Positions 23,666 through 35,060 of a stretch of 64,000 nucleotides of DNA are shown here, piece by piece (position 1 is the first letter of the stretch; every line of letters begins with the position of its first letter). The translations under genes were made by a program, and so were the position numbers. The DNA lies in the NCBI GenBank assembly GCA_024362935.1, contig JANCRA010000030.1:10148953-10212952 (forward strand), read 5' to 3'. The notes beneath the pieces are model-generated. The model saw only the letters and a list, made by a program, of their open reading frames with translations. It did not search any database and was not told the origin of the DNA. This DNA is from Setophaga petechia (lineage: Eukaryota; Chordata; Aves; Passeriformes; Parulidae).

Positions 23666-26430
23666 GCGCCGGGCACACAGGAGTGGCACTGCAGGAGCGG
23701 CGCAGCGCTGCCATGCCACAGGAGCCTGCTGCAGGGAGGGACCTGCACCTCCTCCAGAAAACAACAAAACACAAAGTTAACTGCACTGCAAAAATGTCCC
23801 TTATTACTTTAATGTACTAGAATATTGCTTAATGAAAGTTCTTAATTGCAATACAATTAATTACATACACAGAGTCCCCAATTACATTTTCCAATAAGAC
23901 ATTGGCTTTGCTATAGGTCTAAAGGCACTAAACCAATTTTAATATATTAAGACCAATTTCCCTTGAATACTAATTACTATCTAATGATAAAATGAGAAAG
24001 AAGAACTTTCCAGAAGTAAGATGGCAAGAATAAAACTAAATTAGCCATGAACGGCTTCCTACCACACATAAAAGCATTTCACATTACAAAGTGCAGCTTT
24101 CAGTTTAAAGATAAATCTTTGTGCAAGTTAAAAGTTCTGCACACTGGAAGCAGTTTATTAGCTTGAATGCTATTAGTAAATGCTGGCTGGAAAGGGGATT
24201 TCTCCATACATATTTCTTAATAATGGAAAGTTTTTGTTTCATTTAATACCCTGAAATATAAACTTTCTCTTTGCCCAAAGGAATGTGGCTGCTCTTCTCC
24301 CAGGAGATGCTTGCCATCATCCATATATATATTTATAAATGACTATGTGACTATGAAGAGCACATTTACAAGTAATAGCTGTTACAACAGAGTTTTTTCT
24401 GACTGGCATATCAAAGCTAAAAGTATTTCAAATCAAGACAGAATGCACAAAGTGAATATTTCAGTTTGCTGATAGGATTGTCAAGCCATTATTTTATTAA
24501 TAGTGCAAAACTGTCAATATTTCTATTCTAACGTCATGCCAAAAGATAGCTCCTAAGCACCCCAAAATCCATTTTCTGACTGCAGGGGGGAGCCAGGCTC
24601 TGCCCAAGGCAGGGGCAGTGACTGATCTCACAAGCTGGAGCCCCTCTGTGCAGGGCCAGGGCAGGGTCCCCCTGCCTGGGCAATCCCATCCCAGCAGGGC
24701 TCAGAGCATCCTCCTGGATGGGCACACAGTGCCAAAGAGGGCAGGGCTGCTCCCCAGCTCAGGGAATTTGGACCCAGCAGCCTCAGGGGTCCATCCCACA
24801 GCTCTCCAGGGCTCTGTGCAGGGGCAGGGCTCACTTTGGGGTCCCTGGCCCAGGAGGGAAGGGGAGCAGTGCAGCACAAGGACTTCAGGAGCAAGGACTT
24901 CAGGAGTCCCCTCAACACTCTGACATTTATGCTGAGCCAAGGCTCCTGAGGCTCTCCTGGAGCAGAGCAGACTGCCTGCCTCCTGCTACACCACTTACAA
25001 ACTTCCACCAGATTATTCCTTCAGTAATGGTGCAACCTGAACCCAGTCACCCATGAGAGCAAAGACCTGCAGGGGATACAGCTACAGGACACAGCCTGGA
25101 TTCCTCCACAGATGATGAAAATACATTTAAAATGCAGTATCTGCAGTATTCTTTTAATTACAGAGCCTGGGTTTTTAAAAATGTTATTTTAAATCACAAG
25201 CAAAACCCATGGAAGTATGACTAGTGAGCATCATTTCATAGATTAAAAATCAATACAAAAATAATAGGTGGGATGCAGACGTCGGGGAATTCTGGCTTGT
25301 GGAAGAGCACAACTCGATTAGTGAGGTCAGAATTGCTCCATTTCCTCAGCACAGCCCCCCTGCTCCCTCTTGCCAAGGTCTCTTCTAGGGTTTCTCAGAA
25401 CCATTTTGTGCAGAAATGAACCAGGAGCACCAGGAACAATCTGGGAGCAAGTCCCACCTCAGGGAGAGAGCAGCCAGAGCTGAGAGTGCCAATGCCAGCC
25501 CCAGCAGCACTGGGAGCTCAGGCTGCTCCTGTCCCTGGTGCTGCACCCAGGGCTGCTCTGGGGATGCTCTGCTGCCATGCTGGGATCACATACAATTGCT
25601 GGGGCCAAAAAGCACCAACTGAAAGGTTTAACCTTTGCACAGAAGGAACAAACCCTTCCACTGCTCGAAGCAGGCTCTTACAATGGCTGTGTGCAGTGTT
25701 CTTGGCTGAGGGCAGGACTGTGACTGCTTTTACTCAATTAGTACAATCAACATTTTTACACAGAATGGAACGAAAGAACACCAAACCTGACAGCATGGCT
25801 GCTGTAAAGAATGAAGAATGGATCAAAATTCCATGGGGAACAACCACAAACCAATGTTAAATGCCTTTTTTTTAAAGTTTCATATTGTTTCAAGTAAAGA
25901 AGTAAATCAGGAAATAAATATTAGGATCATTAAAACAGTAATAGAATAAAAATATTTGAGCAGAGCTGGAGAGAAGATTATTTGTCTGGCACTTCAAAAA
26001 ATCATCAAACTGCTGCAGTTATTTCTGCATGGCTAATTTCTTTAAATTATATTAGAAACCCCCAGTGCCTGTGACAGCCACAGTGACAGGGCACAACACC
26101 CTGCAGACCAACCCCTCGACTCACTGAGCAATGTCTGCAGCACAGACAGGTTCATATTTCGTGTTTTTCAGGGTTGATCATAACTTTTCAGAGCAGTTTA
26201 ACAGCAAAAGATTAATCATGAAGTGATAAACAGGATGCAGACTATTTACTAAAGGTATGAAATCCATCATTTCCCTCTGGAATATTGTTTTGGCACCACG
26301 GAGAAGTGCCTCGGGACAGAGAGTCTCGTCAAAACGTACTTGCCCAGACAGCACAGTTTGTGTTCCAAAATACATAACTTATGTGAGTTTAAGCAGTTTA
26401 CAAGAGCAAAAGTGAAAAGGGGAAACATAC

Positions 26431-26538
26431 TGTTCTCCCGGACAAGGCAGAATTCCAAAGTGCTCTGGCTCTCCAAGGTACAGTCTAAATCTACTGGGAC
26501 ATTAGGTTCACTCTGCTTCTCCAGCCGATACTGAGGAC
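26431..26538 (-). CDS. MAPKAP1: MAPKAP1 coding exon: 36-codon cassette, end of Ras-binding domain
   Basis: This exon is exactly 108 nt and phase 1 at both ends, encoding about residues 321-356: [18 protein letters not shown], then CTLESQS and EFCLVREN. The acceptor is TTTATGTTGCAG|GT and the donor GAACA|GTATGT. Human SIN1 isoform 2 lacks residues 321-356, precisely this exon, so it is very probably a cassette exon here too. Skipping would join the preceding RGSG to the SRGEEV of the next exon and remove the second half of the Ras-binding domain. Differences from human include Pro for Ala in NVPV, Cys for Ser in DLDC, and TL for AW before EF. The sequence alone cannot show how often it is skipped. 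Confidence 0.96.
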
Positions 26539-29519
26539 CTGCAACATAAAGTAACTTGTGAAATCATCTGTTTTCTAACAAAGTGATGGCTTAGCACGTT
26601 TAACTCACACGAGGTTCCTGGCAGCCCAGGAGCACAGCAGGCGGGTGTTGATGTCCCAGAGCCCTTTGCCAAAGGAGGGTCCTGTCAGCAGCTGCAGGAT
26701 GGTGTGGAAGGAAGCAGCACATTCCCGCTGTCCCCAGCTGTCCCTGCCCTGCAAACCCCTGTCCAACACTCCCACCTTGTCCCTGCACCAGGTGAGGCTG
26801 CACCACCCCCTGCCTGGAGTGGGAAACGCCCTCAGACCTCTCTGTACACCCTGGGGGCATTTTGGGGCATCTTTCCTGAGTGGAGAGGCCCCCAGTGTTT
26901 GCTCCCTGCTGCCCATCCCTCTTGCCTGCACCGAGCACTGGAAGCACCTGGGAAGGAAATCAGCCCATCCCCATGGACTGCATCACACGGAGGGACAGAT
27001 GCTGCTGCTTTCAATGAATTATTTTCACATTTTAACAGTAGATCTTGATGGTTCAGGTTCCAGCTTCTTTCTTGCCCAACCAAATCCCCAAAGTAAGGAC
27101 AATACCACTTAAAAAGCTGTTTTACAACTAAAGAAAATGTATAAAAAATTGTTTTTACAAAAACTAGGCTATCAAAAAAAAAATCTAGTTGAATGGATCC
27201 TTAAACTATGTGGCTTAACTGGAACAGAGCCAGGACACTGTGATCCAATTCCAGGTGAAGCCCCTGAGCCACCTCCAGCCCTGCTGTCCTGACACTGGTT
27301 GGGAGAGGCCCTGGTGGGGTGGGGGAGACCCAAGTGCACCAAGTCCCAGGTGGGACCCAGAAGAAGAAAAGCCCCTTCCAATGGCAGGAGCTGGTGGAGC
27401 CAAAGCCCTCCTGTCCTCGCTCCACTCCTGCTGACACCTGAGAGCTGAAGTGCACACCAAGTTGGTAGTTGTGTATTTTCCATAAACAATAATTTTCCAT
27501 AAATAATTTTCTATAATCCAGTAAAATAACCTGAACAGATACCTGAAAAATCCTAAGTGATTCAAAGCCTCTTTAACCAGGTCTCAAAGTAACAAAAAAC
27601 CTAGAACTGAAATTACAAAATCTGTTCCCTCTTCACCACTACTTAAAAGATTTCTGACTGTTTGCTGACTTTGAATTACGAGCATATATGATGAAATATT
27701 TAAAATATATAAAAAAATTAAGTCTTTCAGCCTCAGATGGCATGCCTAAGGAATGGAATTTGTTGGCCAATTAATTTTAAATTTACTACAGCAGAATTTC
27801 AATTACAGCTGCTCATTCCATCTCCCACAGCCGCGTGAGGCACTCGCTGCTTGGCCGGGCGCGTTCCCTCCCTGTGGAGCACTGGGGACTCTCCCTACTC
27901 CCAGTGCCACTCAGCAGATGCAGTGCCAGGCTTTCTGCAGGGCACAGGAGGCTCCCACCCTGCCCAGCACAACCACTGGGGGCATGAGGAGCTGCCAAAG
28001 CATCAGCAGCACAAAGAAAGGCAAACAGACCCAGCACCAACACTGCTCCTCTCCCGGCTACTGGAAATGTGATTAACTATTTAAATTTAAAATAAATTAG
28101 ATAAACAGAGGCCTGCTTGTTAGGCAGAAGCAAAAGATACTGAATTGAAACAAATCTCAAAGCAGTAAATCAACTTGGATTCAAAATCTGGTGTAGGTCT
28201 AAGAACAGGACCAATGAAATCAAAACCCAATGGCTTTGTCTGTTCATCCCAAGCACCTTCCAGAGATTCCTGAGCTACATCCAAGGGCACTGCTGGCACA
28301 TCTGTGCTGCTGGTACCCAGTCCCAAAGCCCTGCTCAACGGGGGCAAACCCTGACACAGTGGAAGAGTCAAAGGTAGGCAGGGTTCATGGTCCCTCCGTG
28401 AGGATCCGATTCCACCAGCTGGAGCCACCCCAAAAACATCACCCCCATCAGAAACTGTCCCCATGCTGCTGAACCCTGAGGAGAGCCATCAGGGATCACC
28501 CCCCAACACACCCTGCAGTGCCTCAGCGTCATTTCTGTCTGGAGCAGCTGGAGAACCCCACGATCAGGTAAATTGTTTTACCCAGTTTGTGTCAAGCCTG
28601 TATTAACTCTGCTAAGAAAGCAGGGAAATAGAGCTCCAGAGCAGGACCTGCCTCGTGAATAACTCCTTAAAACCAGAAAATACTGAGAAAAATACTGAGA
28701 AATGAATAAAAAAGTGCAAATGGATTTTCAGAGAGTATCTACTCTTCAATTATGCCTTAAATATCTGTCCACATTTACATGACCTCTGCTTGCCAACAGA
28801 TGAAGAACGTTAGGCTGAGTCTGTGGAGGAGTTTTACTACCAGGCTTCTCTCACAAGTTCAAATGATGTCACTGTAGTAGGAATATTGGATAATTTAATG
28901 GTCCCCTAATGGAATCCTGCTCTGTGAATTTCAACAAATTTTCGAGTGGCAATACCAAAGATGGATTTTATGGATTTCTGTAATCTCATGCAAATGTTCA
29001 ATGCAGTTGTAAAATAAACCTTTAAAATCCTGGCACGGACTGTCCTGGCCAGTGTCCCAAGCCAAGCTTTCCTGCTGCTGGCAGCTCCCAGGGCTGCACA
29101 CCCCTCCTGGGGTGATCCTCCATCCCACACATCCCTTCACTGGAATCCCTGTGGAACCACTCTCACCATGGATTCTGCCCACAGACACCCCCTGGCTATT
29201 TCGAGACACCCCTTTAGAGACAGGAACGTTCATCAGGAACTAAAAACAAGGCCCCAAGACCCACAGTTCCCTATGAGCACACAAAGGTGCTGGGAAGAAT
29301 CCCACCCTGTAATCAAATTAAGGGTCCCCCTCGCAGAAGGGAGCAGCCACCTGCATACCAACAAACCAATTCTGTTGCCATTTAAGCTGCAAAGCTTTCA
29401 GAAAGGGCTTTTGAAAACACGACCCATCAGTTCTAATTTTTAAAACTTATCCTTTCAGTCAAGACTAGAAAAAGGCCCATTCCAACTTTTATCTCCACTA
29501 CAAAGTGCTGTTATCTTGG

Positions 29520-29900
29520 GCTGTTGTCAGGAGCTCTCTCTCTCTTTCTGCTGACAAGCAGAGACTAGAGAGATAAGATTGGGAACGAATCTCACTTCTC
29601 TGAGTAAATAAATAATCAATACTCATCTAAATGTAAATGAGAAAGTATCCCCCTCTGATAACAGGGCTCTTATCAAACAGCCAATTTTCTGCAGACATTT
29701 GGCCTCAACCAAATCACCATCATTCAGCCCCAGCCTAATGGCTAAAAATCGTAACTAAATTGAACCGATCACCAGAGATCAACTAAGTTCAGCCATGGCT
29801 ACCACGGGTTCAAATGTTTGGAATGCAATTTTTCCCCCATTAACTTTCAATAGCAATGAAGAATGCCACGGTCAGGGGTGAATCTGCACAATAAACAATA
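29520..29900. promoter_or_regulatory. Candidate noncoding element with three GATA motifs
   Basis: AGATAAG at 29571-29577, TGATAA at 29656-29661 and TTATCA at 29670-29675; the last two are an inverted pair 8 bp apart. The flank is unique AT-rich sequence. Function is inferred only from motif spacing. Confidence 0.22.
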
Positions 29901-30689
29901 CTAACACTGAAACAGGGAACCAGGCTTTAAACAAAACCCCAACTAAACCCCCTCCATCTCCAAACTAGTTACCAGGGTGAAATAAGGATTATAGAAAGAA
30001 TATTTAATTTTGTGGAGTTGTCAAACCTAAACAAAAAAAGACCAGTATCAACAAAAAAATCCAAATTGCTGAAAACTGAGGCTATATTTTACAGCATTAG
30101 TCTCTGCAACAAAACACATCCCTATGCCTGTATATGCCTCTCTTCACCTTCAAGAGTTCCCATAATCCTCACCAACACCCCAGTTCCAACTGTGCTATAT
30201 CAGCTGTTTCTGTTCCCTTTACAGCCCATGCATTTGTCCAAAACACTTCTGAATATCCCATTTCCATGACATTTACCTGCTGAATTTATCACACTGTGTG
30301 AGGAAAAGTATTCCTCTTGTTCCAATGAGCCATTGCCACCCCAATGTTTGGGGTGAGCAGCTCCTGTCTCTGAGCTACCAGGATAAAACCTTCCCAATTC
30401 ACTGTCCCCAGCACCTGCACTTCACTTTACCTCTTGTACCCAGTTGTGCCTTTTCCACACCAGAAAAGCCCTTCCCTCCCAGCATCTGCTCCTCATTTCA
30501 CGTGCCCGATCCATTTCCATACTCGTCCCTTTCTGCATCTCTTCACTTCTCTTTTTTGAGACAAAATACAGCAATTAAGATGTGGGTACGTTGGGATTTA
30601 TGGACTCAGTTCCTGATGCTCCATTTGTCTTTCTGCCTGCTCCTACACAGAGCTGAAGTGTTCAGAGAACTACTGTGATGATGCTGGAT

Positions 30690-31160
30690 ACTTTTCCTGA
30701 CTGATGGAAGGTAATTAGAGCCCATCATTGTACACATATAGTTACAGTTGCTTTTCACCATGTATATTATTTTGTACTCATTGACACTGACTTCCCTCTC
30801 TCGTTTTATTGTCCTGTCACTCAGCACTGTGGATACCTCTGCAGTGCTTCACAGACAGCTTTTATTTGCACTATTCTTACCTCTTTTGTATCAACAGCAC
30901 ATTTTGTCACATCAGCATTCACATCCTTTCCATGCCCCACATTAAGGAACAATGCAGGTTCCACCAGTTCCACTGGAGCTCCACCAGTAACCTAGTTACT
31001 AATCACCAAGGGCCATTATTCCTATTCTTTGTTTCCTGTCTTTTAATCAATTATTAATCCATGTGAGGATCCTCCTTCTCATCCTGTGACAGCTTAATTG
31101 CTTTATGAGCCTTTGTCAAATCTTTTTTGGAAATCTAAGCATGCCATGGCAAACCCACCA
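30690..31160. repeat. Possible ancient LINE remnant, family not certain
   Basis: A stretch including TTTGTTTCCTGTCTTTTAAT, ATTAATCCATG and a later TTTGTCAAATC, TGGAAATCTAAG resembles, from memory, old CR1/L2-class LINE sequence shared among amniotes. No intact frame. The family call needs a repeat-library comparison. Confidence 0.3.
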
Positions 31161-31459
31161 TCCCTTTCAGATGGTCTCTGGCTCCCTCTCAGCCTGCTGG
31201 AGCACAGCCTGCTCTGCCACACCATGCCCCTGATTTGCTCACATGTCATCCATTAATCCTGCTCTTTGCTAGGGGTTCCTGTTCCAATTTCAGTCTGCCT
31301 GGTGAGAGAGCCCAGGCAAACCTGTGTGTCCTTGAACTGCTTCCACCAACCCTGCACAGCTGGAGTGAGCAACACCTGACACAGGGTGTTCATGGGGCAG
31401 CACCTCCACCTGACCTCCAGCACCCCAACACTGCTCCTGCTCACAGGGCTTTGCAGCAC

Positions 31460-31620
31460 CACGGAGCCACAGAAAGGTTCAGGCAGAAGAGAACCTCCTC
31501 CAGTCCCTTCCCCTGCCATGGCAGGGACACCTTCCCTGCCCCAGGCTGCTCAAGCCCTGTTCAACCCGGCCTCGGGCTCTGCCAGGCATCCAGGGCAGCC
31601 ACAGCTTCTGGGGCAAAGGA
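31460..31620 (-). mobile_element. CR1 LINE fragment
   Basis: CATGGCAGGGACACCTTCCC, then CAGGCTGCTCAAGCCCTGTT and GGCAGCCACAGCTTCTGGGG match the well-known antisense CR1 3' region. About 160 bp, truncated on both sides; an A-rich segment follows. Confidence 0.7.
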
Positions 31621-34128
31621 AATGACAAAGGAAAAGAAAAAGTAACAAAGAAAATAAGAAAGAAAAGATCAGAAATGTGGGCAGTTAGGCAGCTACAGCC
31701 CAACAGCCACGGTGACAGATGCTGGGCAGAAGGGAACAAGCAAAAGGGAACTGAGCACAGGCAGAAGGCAGCAGAGCAGTCAAAAACCCCTGTTGATAAA
31801 CACTTAACACTGATGTCTGTGGGACTTTCCATTTCAAGTCCCTCCTTTCACAAGGATTTGTGATTTATTGCTTTGCTGCTCCATCCCTGGGCTTTGAAAG
31901 CACGATTCTGCTTGAGTTTAAACTATATTTATATTTATTTTTTTGTTATCGCTTTTTTATTATTGCTATAGAAAATATTTGCTGGAAATATGTTGCAGCT
32001 ATTACAAGGTCATAAAAAAGAGGAGATTTATGTATTTCTATCATTTCAAATAGTCTGTCAGAAAGTATCAGTCGTGCTAAGTGTAAGACTGCTGGATTCC
32101 AGTGTTCCCTCTGCCACCACATGGGCAGCAGATGGAGGAATTAAAATAGCTCAGTGTGGAGGCTCCTTGGGTGCTGGCTGGGAGGAGGGAAATCGAGGCA
32201 GCTCCTGGTGCCTGGGGGGGCCTGGGGGAGCCCTGGCTCTCCGTGGGTGCTGGACATGGCCCCGGGCCAGGGCACGAGCACTGGGCCAGAACCAAAGGGC
32301 AGAGGGAGGAGCAGGGTCAGCGCGCTGGGGAGGGCAGTGGGAACAGGGACAGGGCTCAGGAGCCCTCTCAGAACATGACAGAAGGGGCAGGATTCCATTG
32401 TGTGCTTGGCAATGACAATAAAACAACAGAAAATATGTAAACAGTGAGAGAGGAACTGGCTGCAGAGCAGAATGTTTACATCTCCAATCCTGCTGCTGCG
32501 AGGACGTCTTAAATCTGTTTATCTGCTAAAAATCCCCAAAGCCCCTCAACACCTCTGAAGTGGAATAAAGATTTTATCATTACAAATGCAAATACTGGTT
32601 AATAAATAAAGATATTTAAATAGTGAAAACAAACTTTTAACATGATGCACGAGCACGAGAGGTTTTTTTTAGCCCAATCTGTTTTTCCTTAACTTGCACT
32701 GTTGTGACATTACCGAATTTTACACACAGTTATCTGCCGCTCTCCACAGAAATACAGATGGTTTTTGTAGAAATAAACAGTCATTTATATGAAACAATTG
32801 TAAAATAGTTTATGGAAACCAGTGGTGTAATGCATTCAAATAAATGCCAGGCCTGGTTGATGGAGAGCCAAGGTGTTAAATCACACTGCTCAGGAATTCA
32901 GCTGTGGGAAACAGATAGTAAATCCAGAGTGACAGAATTTCCAGTGATGGCAAAGGTTTCTGACATCTAGTCCAGTACACAAAAACTACAGCAGTTCAAA
33001 CCTATTTTACTTAACACTACCTTGACAGCCAGTGAAATTAAAGAATTTAGTCAAAAGCCCCTTAAAAAGAAACAAACACTTCATTTCTGGATTGCTTTTC
33101 TGGGGAGCAGCAAATGTGCAGCACGGCCAGCAGCAACCTGGGGTGTGCACAGCTCAACAGAAGGGTTTTACTTAATTGCTACCTTTTTGCATTAGCAATG
33201 TGTAGCTCTAAAAAAAGCTGAGACAAAATCATCGTATTTGATCTATAATGTAAAGCACCTACAGCAGAAATCCAATACAGAGATTTTATTTTAAACTCTG
33301 CAGCTGCCCCACTGTCAGCCTGGCCCTTCCAGCACCTGGAATTGTCCCCAAGGGACTGTCCCGGGTGCCCAGGTGGGCATTCCTGACTGCCCAGCCCCAG
33401 GGCTTGCCACTGCTGGGGTTTTCAAGTGGCAGAGGTGCCTTTCCCTGGCTATGAAGGCCCCGGTGATTGTTCTGCAGTTTTGGGCAGCACAACCACAGCA
33501 CTTGAGGGCTCAGGAACAGAGCAGGGAGCAGCTGGTCCCATGAAGGTACCAGGGAGCAGCACGGCCTCTGCTCATCACAGTGAGTGAGACAAACACAAAA
33601 ATCTCAGTCACCCAAACGCTGAGCTGCACAGTTTAAAATGTCACCTTAAAAAAATTACAAAATTACAGCATTATTACCAATCCAGAAGAACCAGTAACCA
33701 CATGGATTCAATACCAACTGATCCAAAACTGTTCAATATTTCACCTTCATTTGGAGGCTGGGCATGAAAAATTTTCCTGGCTGGTACCCAGCCCCTCACC
33801 AGTCCAAGGCACAGGGCTAACTGGGCACTGCTGCTCTGACCAACTATTCACACACTTCATTCCTGACGAGCTGCTCCCCGTACACCAACACACCGGGGTC
33901 TGCTCAGCATCACGGGCTGGGGAGAGGGAGAGGGTGTGTGGGATAAATAAATCATCCTGCTGCAGAGCTGAGCCGGGCTTGGGCAGGAGGAAATCACTCC
34001 CAGCAGCTCCATCGCCCCTCTCTGCACCCAGGGGCTCGTCCTGCTCCAGGGAACAGCCCCCAAACCGGGCAGGGAGCAGCTCTGCCCCTCCTGCACCAGC
34101 CCTGGTCGGGAGCGGCGAGGGGAGCCCA

Positions 34129-34666
34129 GCACAGCCCTGGGAATGCTGGCACAGCCCTGGGAATGCTGGCACAGCCTTGGGAATGCCAGCACAGCCCTGG
34201 GAACACTGGCACAGCCCTGGGAACACTGGCACAGTCCTGGGAATGCCAGCACAGCCCTGGGAACACTGGCACAGCCCTGGGAATGCCAGCACAGCCCTGG
34301 GAACACTGGCACAGCCCTGGGAATGCCAGCACAGCCCTGGGAACACTGGCACAGCCCTGGGAATGCCAGCACAGCCCTGGGAACACTGGCACAGCCCTGG
34401 GAATGCTGGCACAGCCCTGGGAATGCTGGCACAGCCCTGGGAATGCCAGCACGGCTCTGGGAACACTGGCACAGCCCTGGGAATGCCAGCACAGCCCTGG
34501 GAACACTGGCACAGCCCTGGGAACACTGGCACAGCCCTGGGAATGCCAGCACAGCCCTGGGAACACTGGCACAGCCCTGGGAATGCCAGCACAGCCCTGG
34601 GAATGCTGAAAGAGCCCTGGGAATGCCAGCACAGCTCTGGGAACACTGGCACAGCCCTGGTAATGC
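34129..34666. repeat. 20-bp minisatellite, about 27 copies
   Basis: Units ACAGCCCTGGGAATGCCAGC and ACAGCCCTGGGAACACTGGC are repeated in strict 20-bp register. The last six bases occur as GCCAGC or GCTGGC, which are reverse complements. Stop-free in several frames on both strands, giving long artefactual open frames. Confidence 0.95.
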
Positions 34667-34840
34667 CCTCAGCCCTGGTGCTGAGCAGGGTGCAGAGAGC
34701 CCTGGCCCACAGGAGCCGGCAGGTGCTGACCCAGCAAAGCGGGGACAGAGGGACAGCACAGGGACAGCACAGGGACAGCGGGGCCATGGCCCAGCCACAG
34801 CCATGCCCGGGTAAGGCAGAGCCCCCTGGCAGCAGCAGGG

Positions 34841-35060
34841 ACCCTGAGGGGTTTGCAGGGACCCCGAGGGGTTTGCAGGGACTCTGAGGGGTTTGCAGGG
34901 ACCCTGAGGGGTTTTCAGGGACCCTGAGGGGTTTGCAGGGACCCCGAGGGGTTTGCAGGGACCCCGAGGGGTTTGCAGGGACCCCGAGGGGTTTGCAGGG
35001 ACCCTGAGGGGTTTGCAGGGACCCCGAGGGGTTTGCAGGGACCCCGAGGGGTTTGCAGGT
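34841..35060. repeat. 20-bp minisatellite, 11 copies
   Basis: Eleven units of ACCCTGAGGGGTTTGCAGGG with few substitutions (CCCCGAGG variants). Same 20-bp period as the array 175 bp away but an unrelated unit. Confidence 0.95.

Larger units (their letters stand above)
21691..26430 (-). other. MAPKAP1: MAPKAP1 intron (4.7 kb)
   Basis: It holds minisatellites at 21981-22137 and 23569-23665, AT-rich candidate regulatory blocks at 22200-22460, 22980-23160 and 23800-24500, and a small direct repeat AAGGACTTCAGGAG (two copies near 24888-24915). No gene is recognised. Confidence 0.85.
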
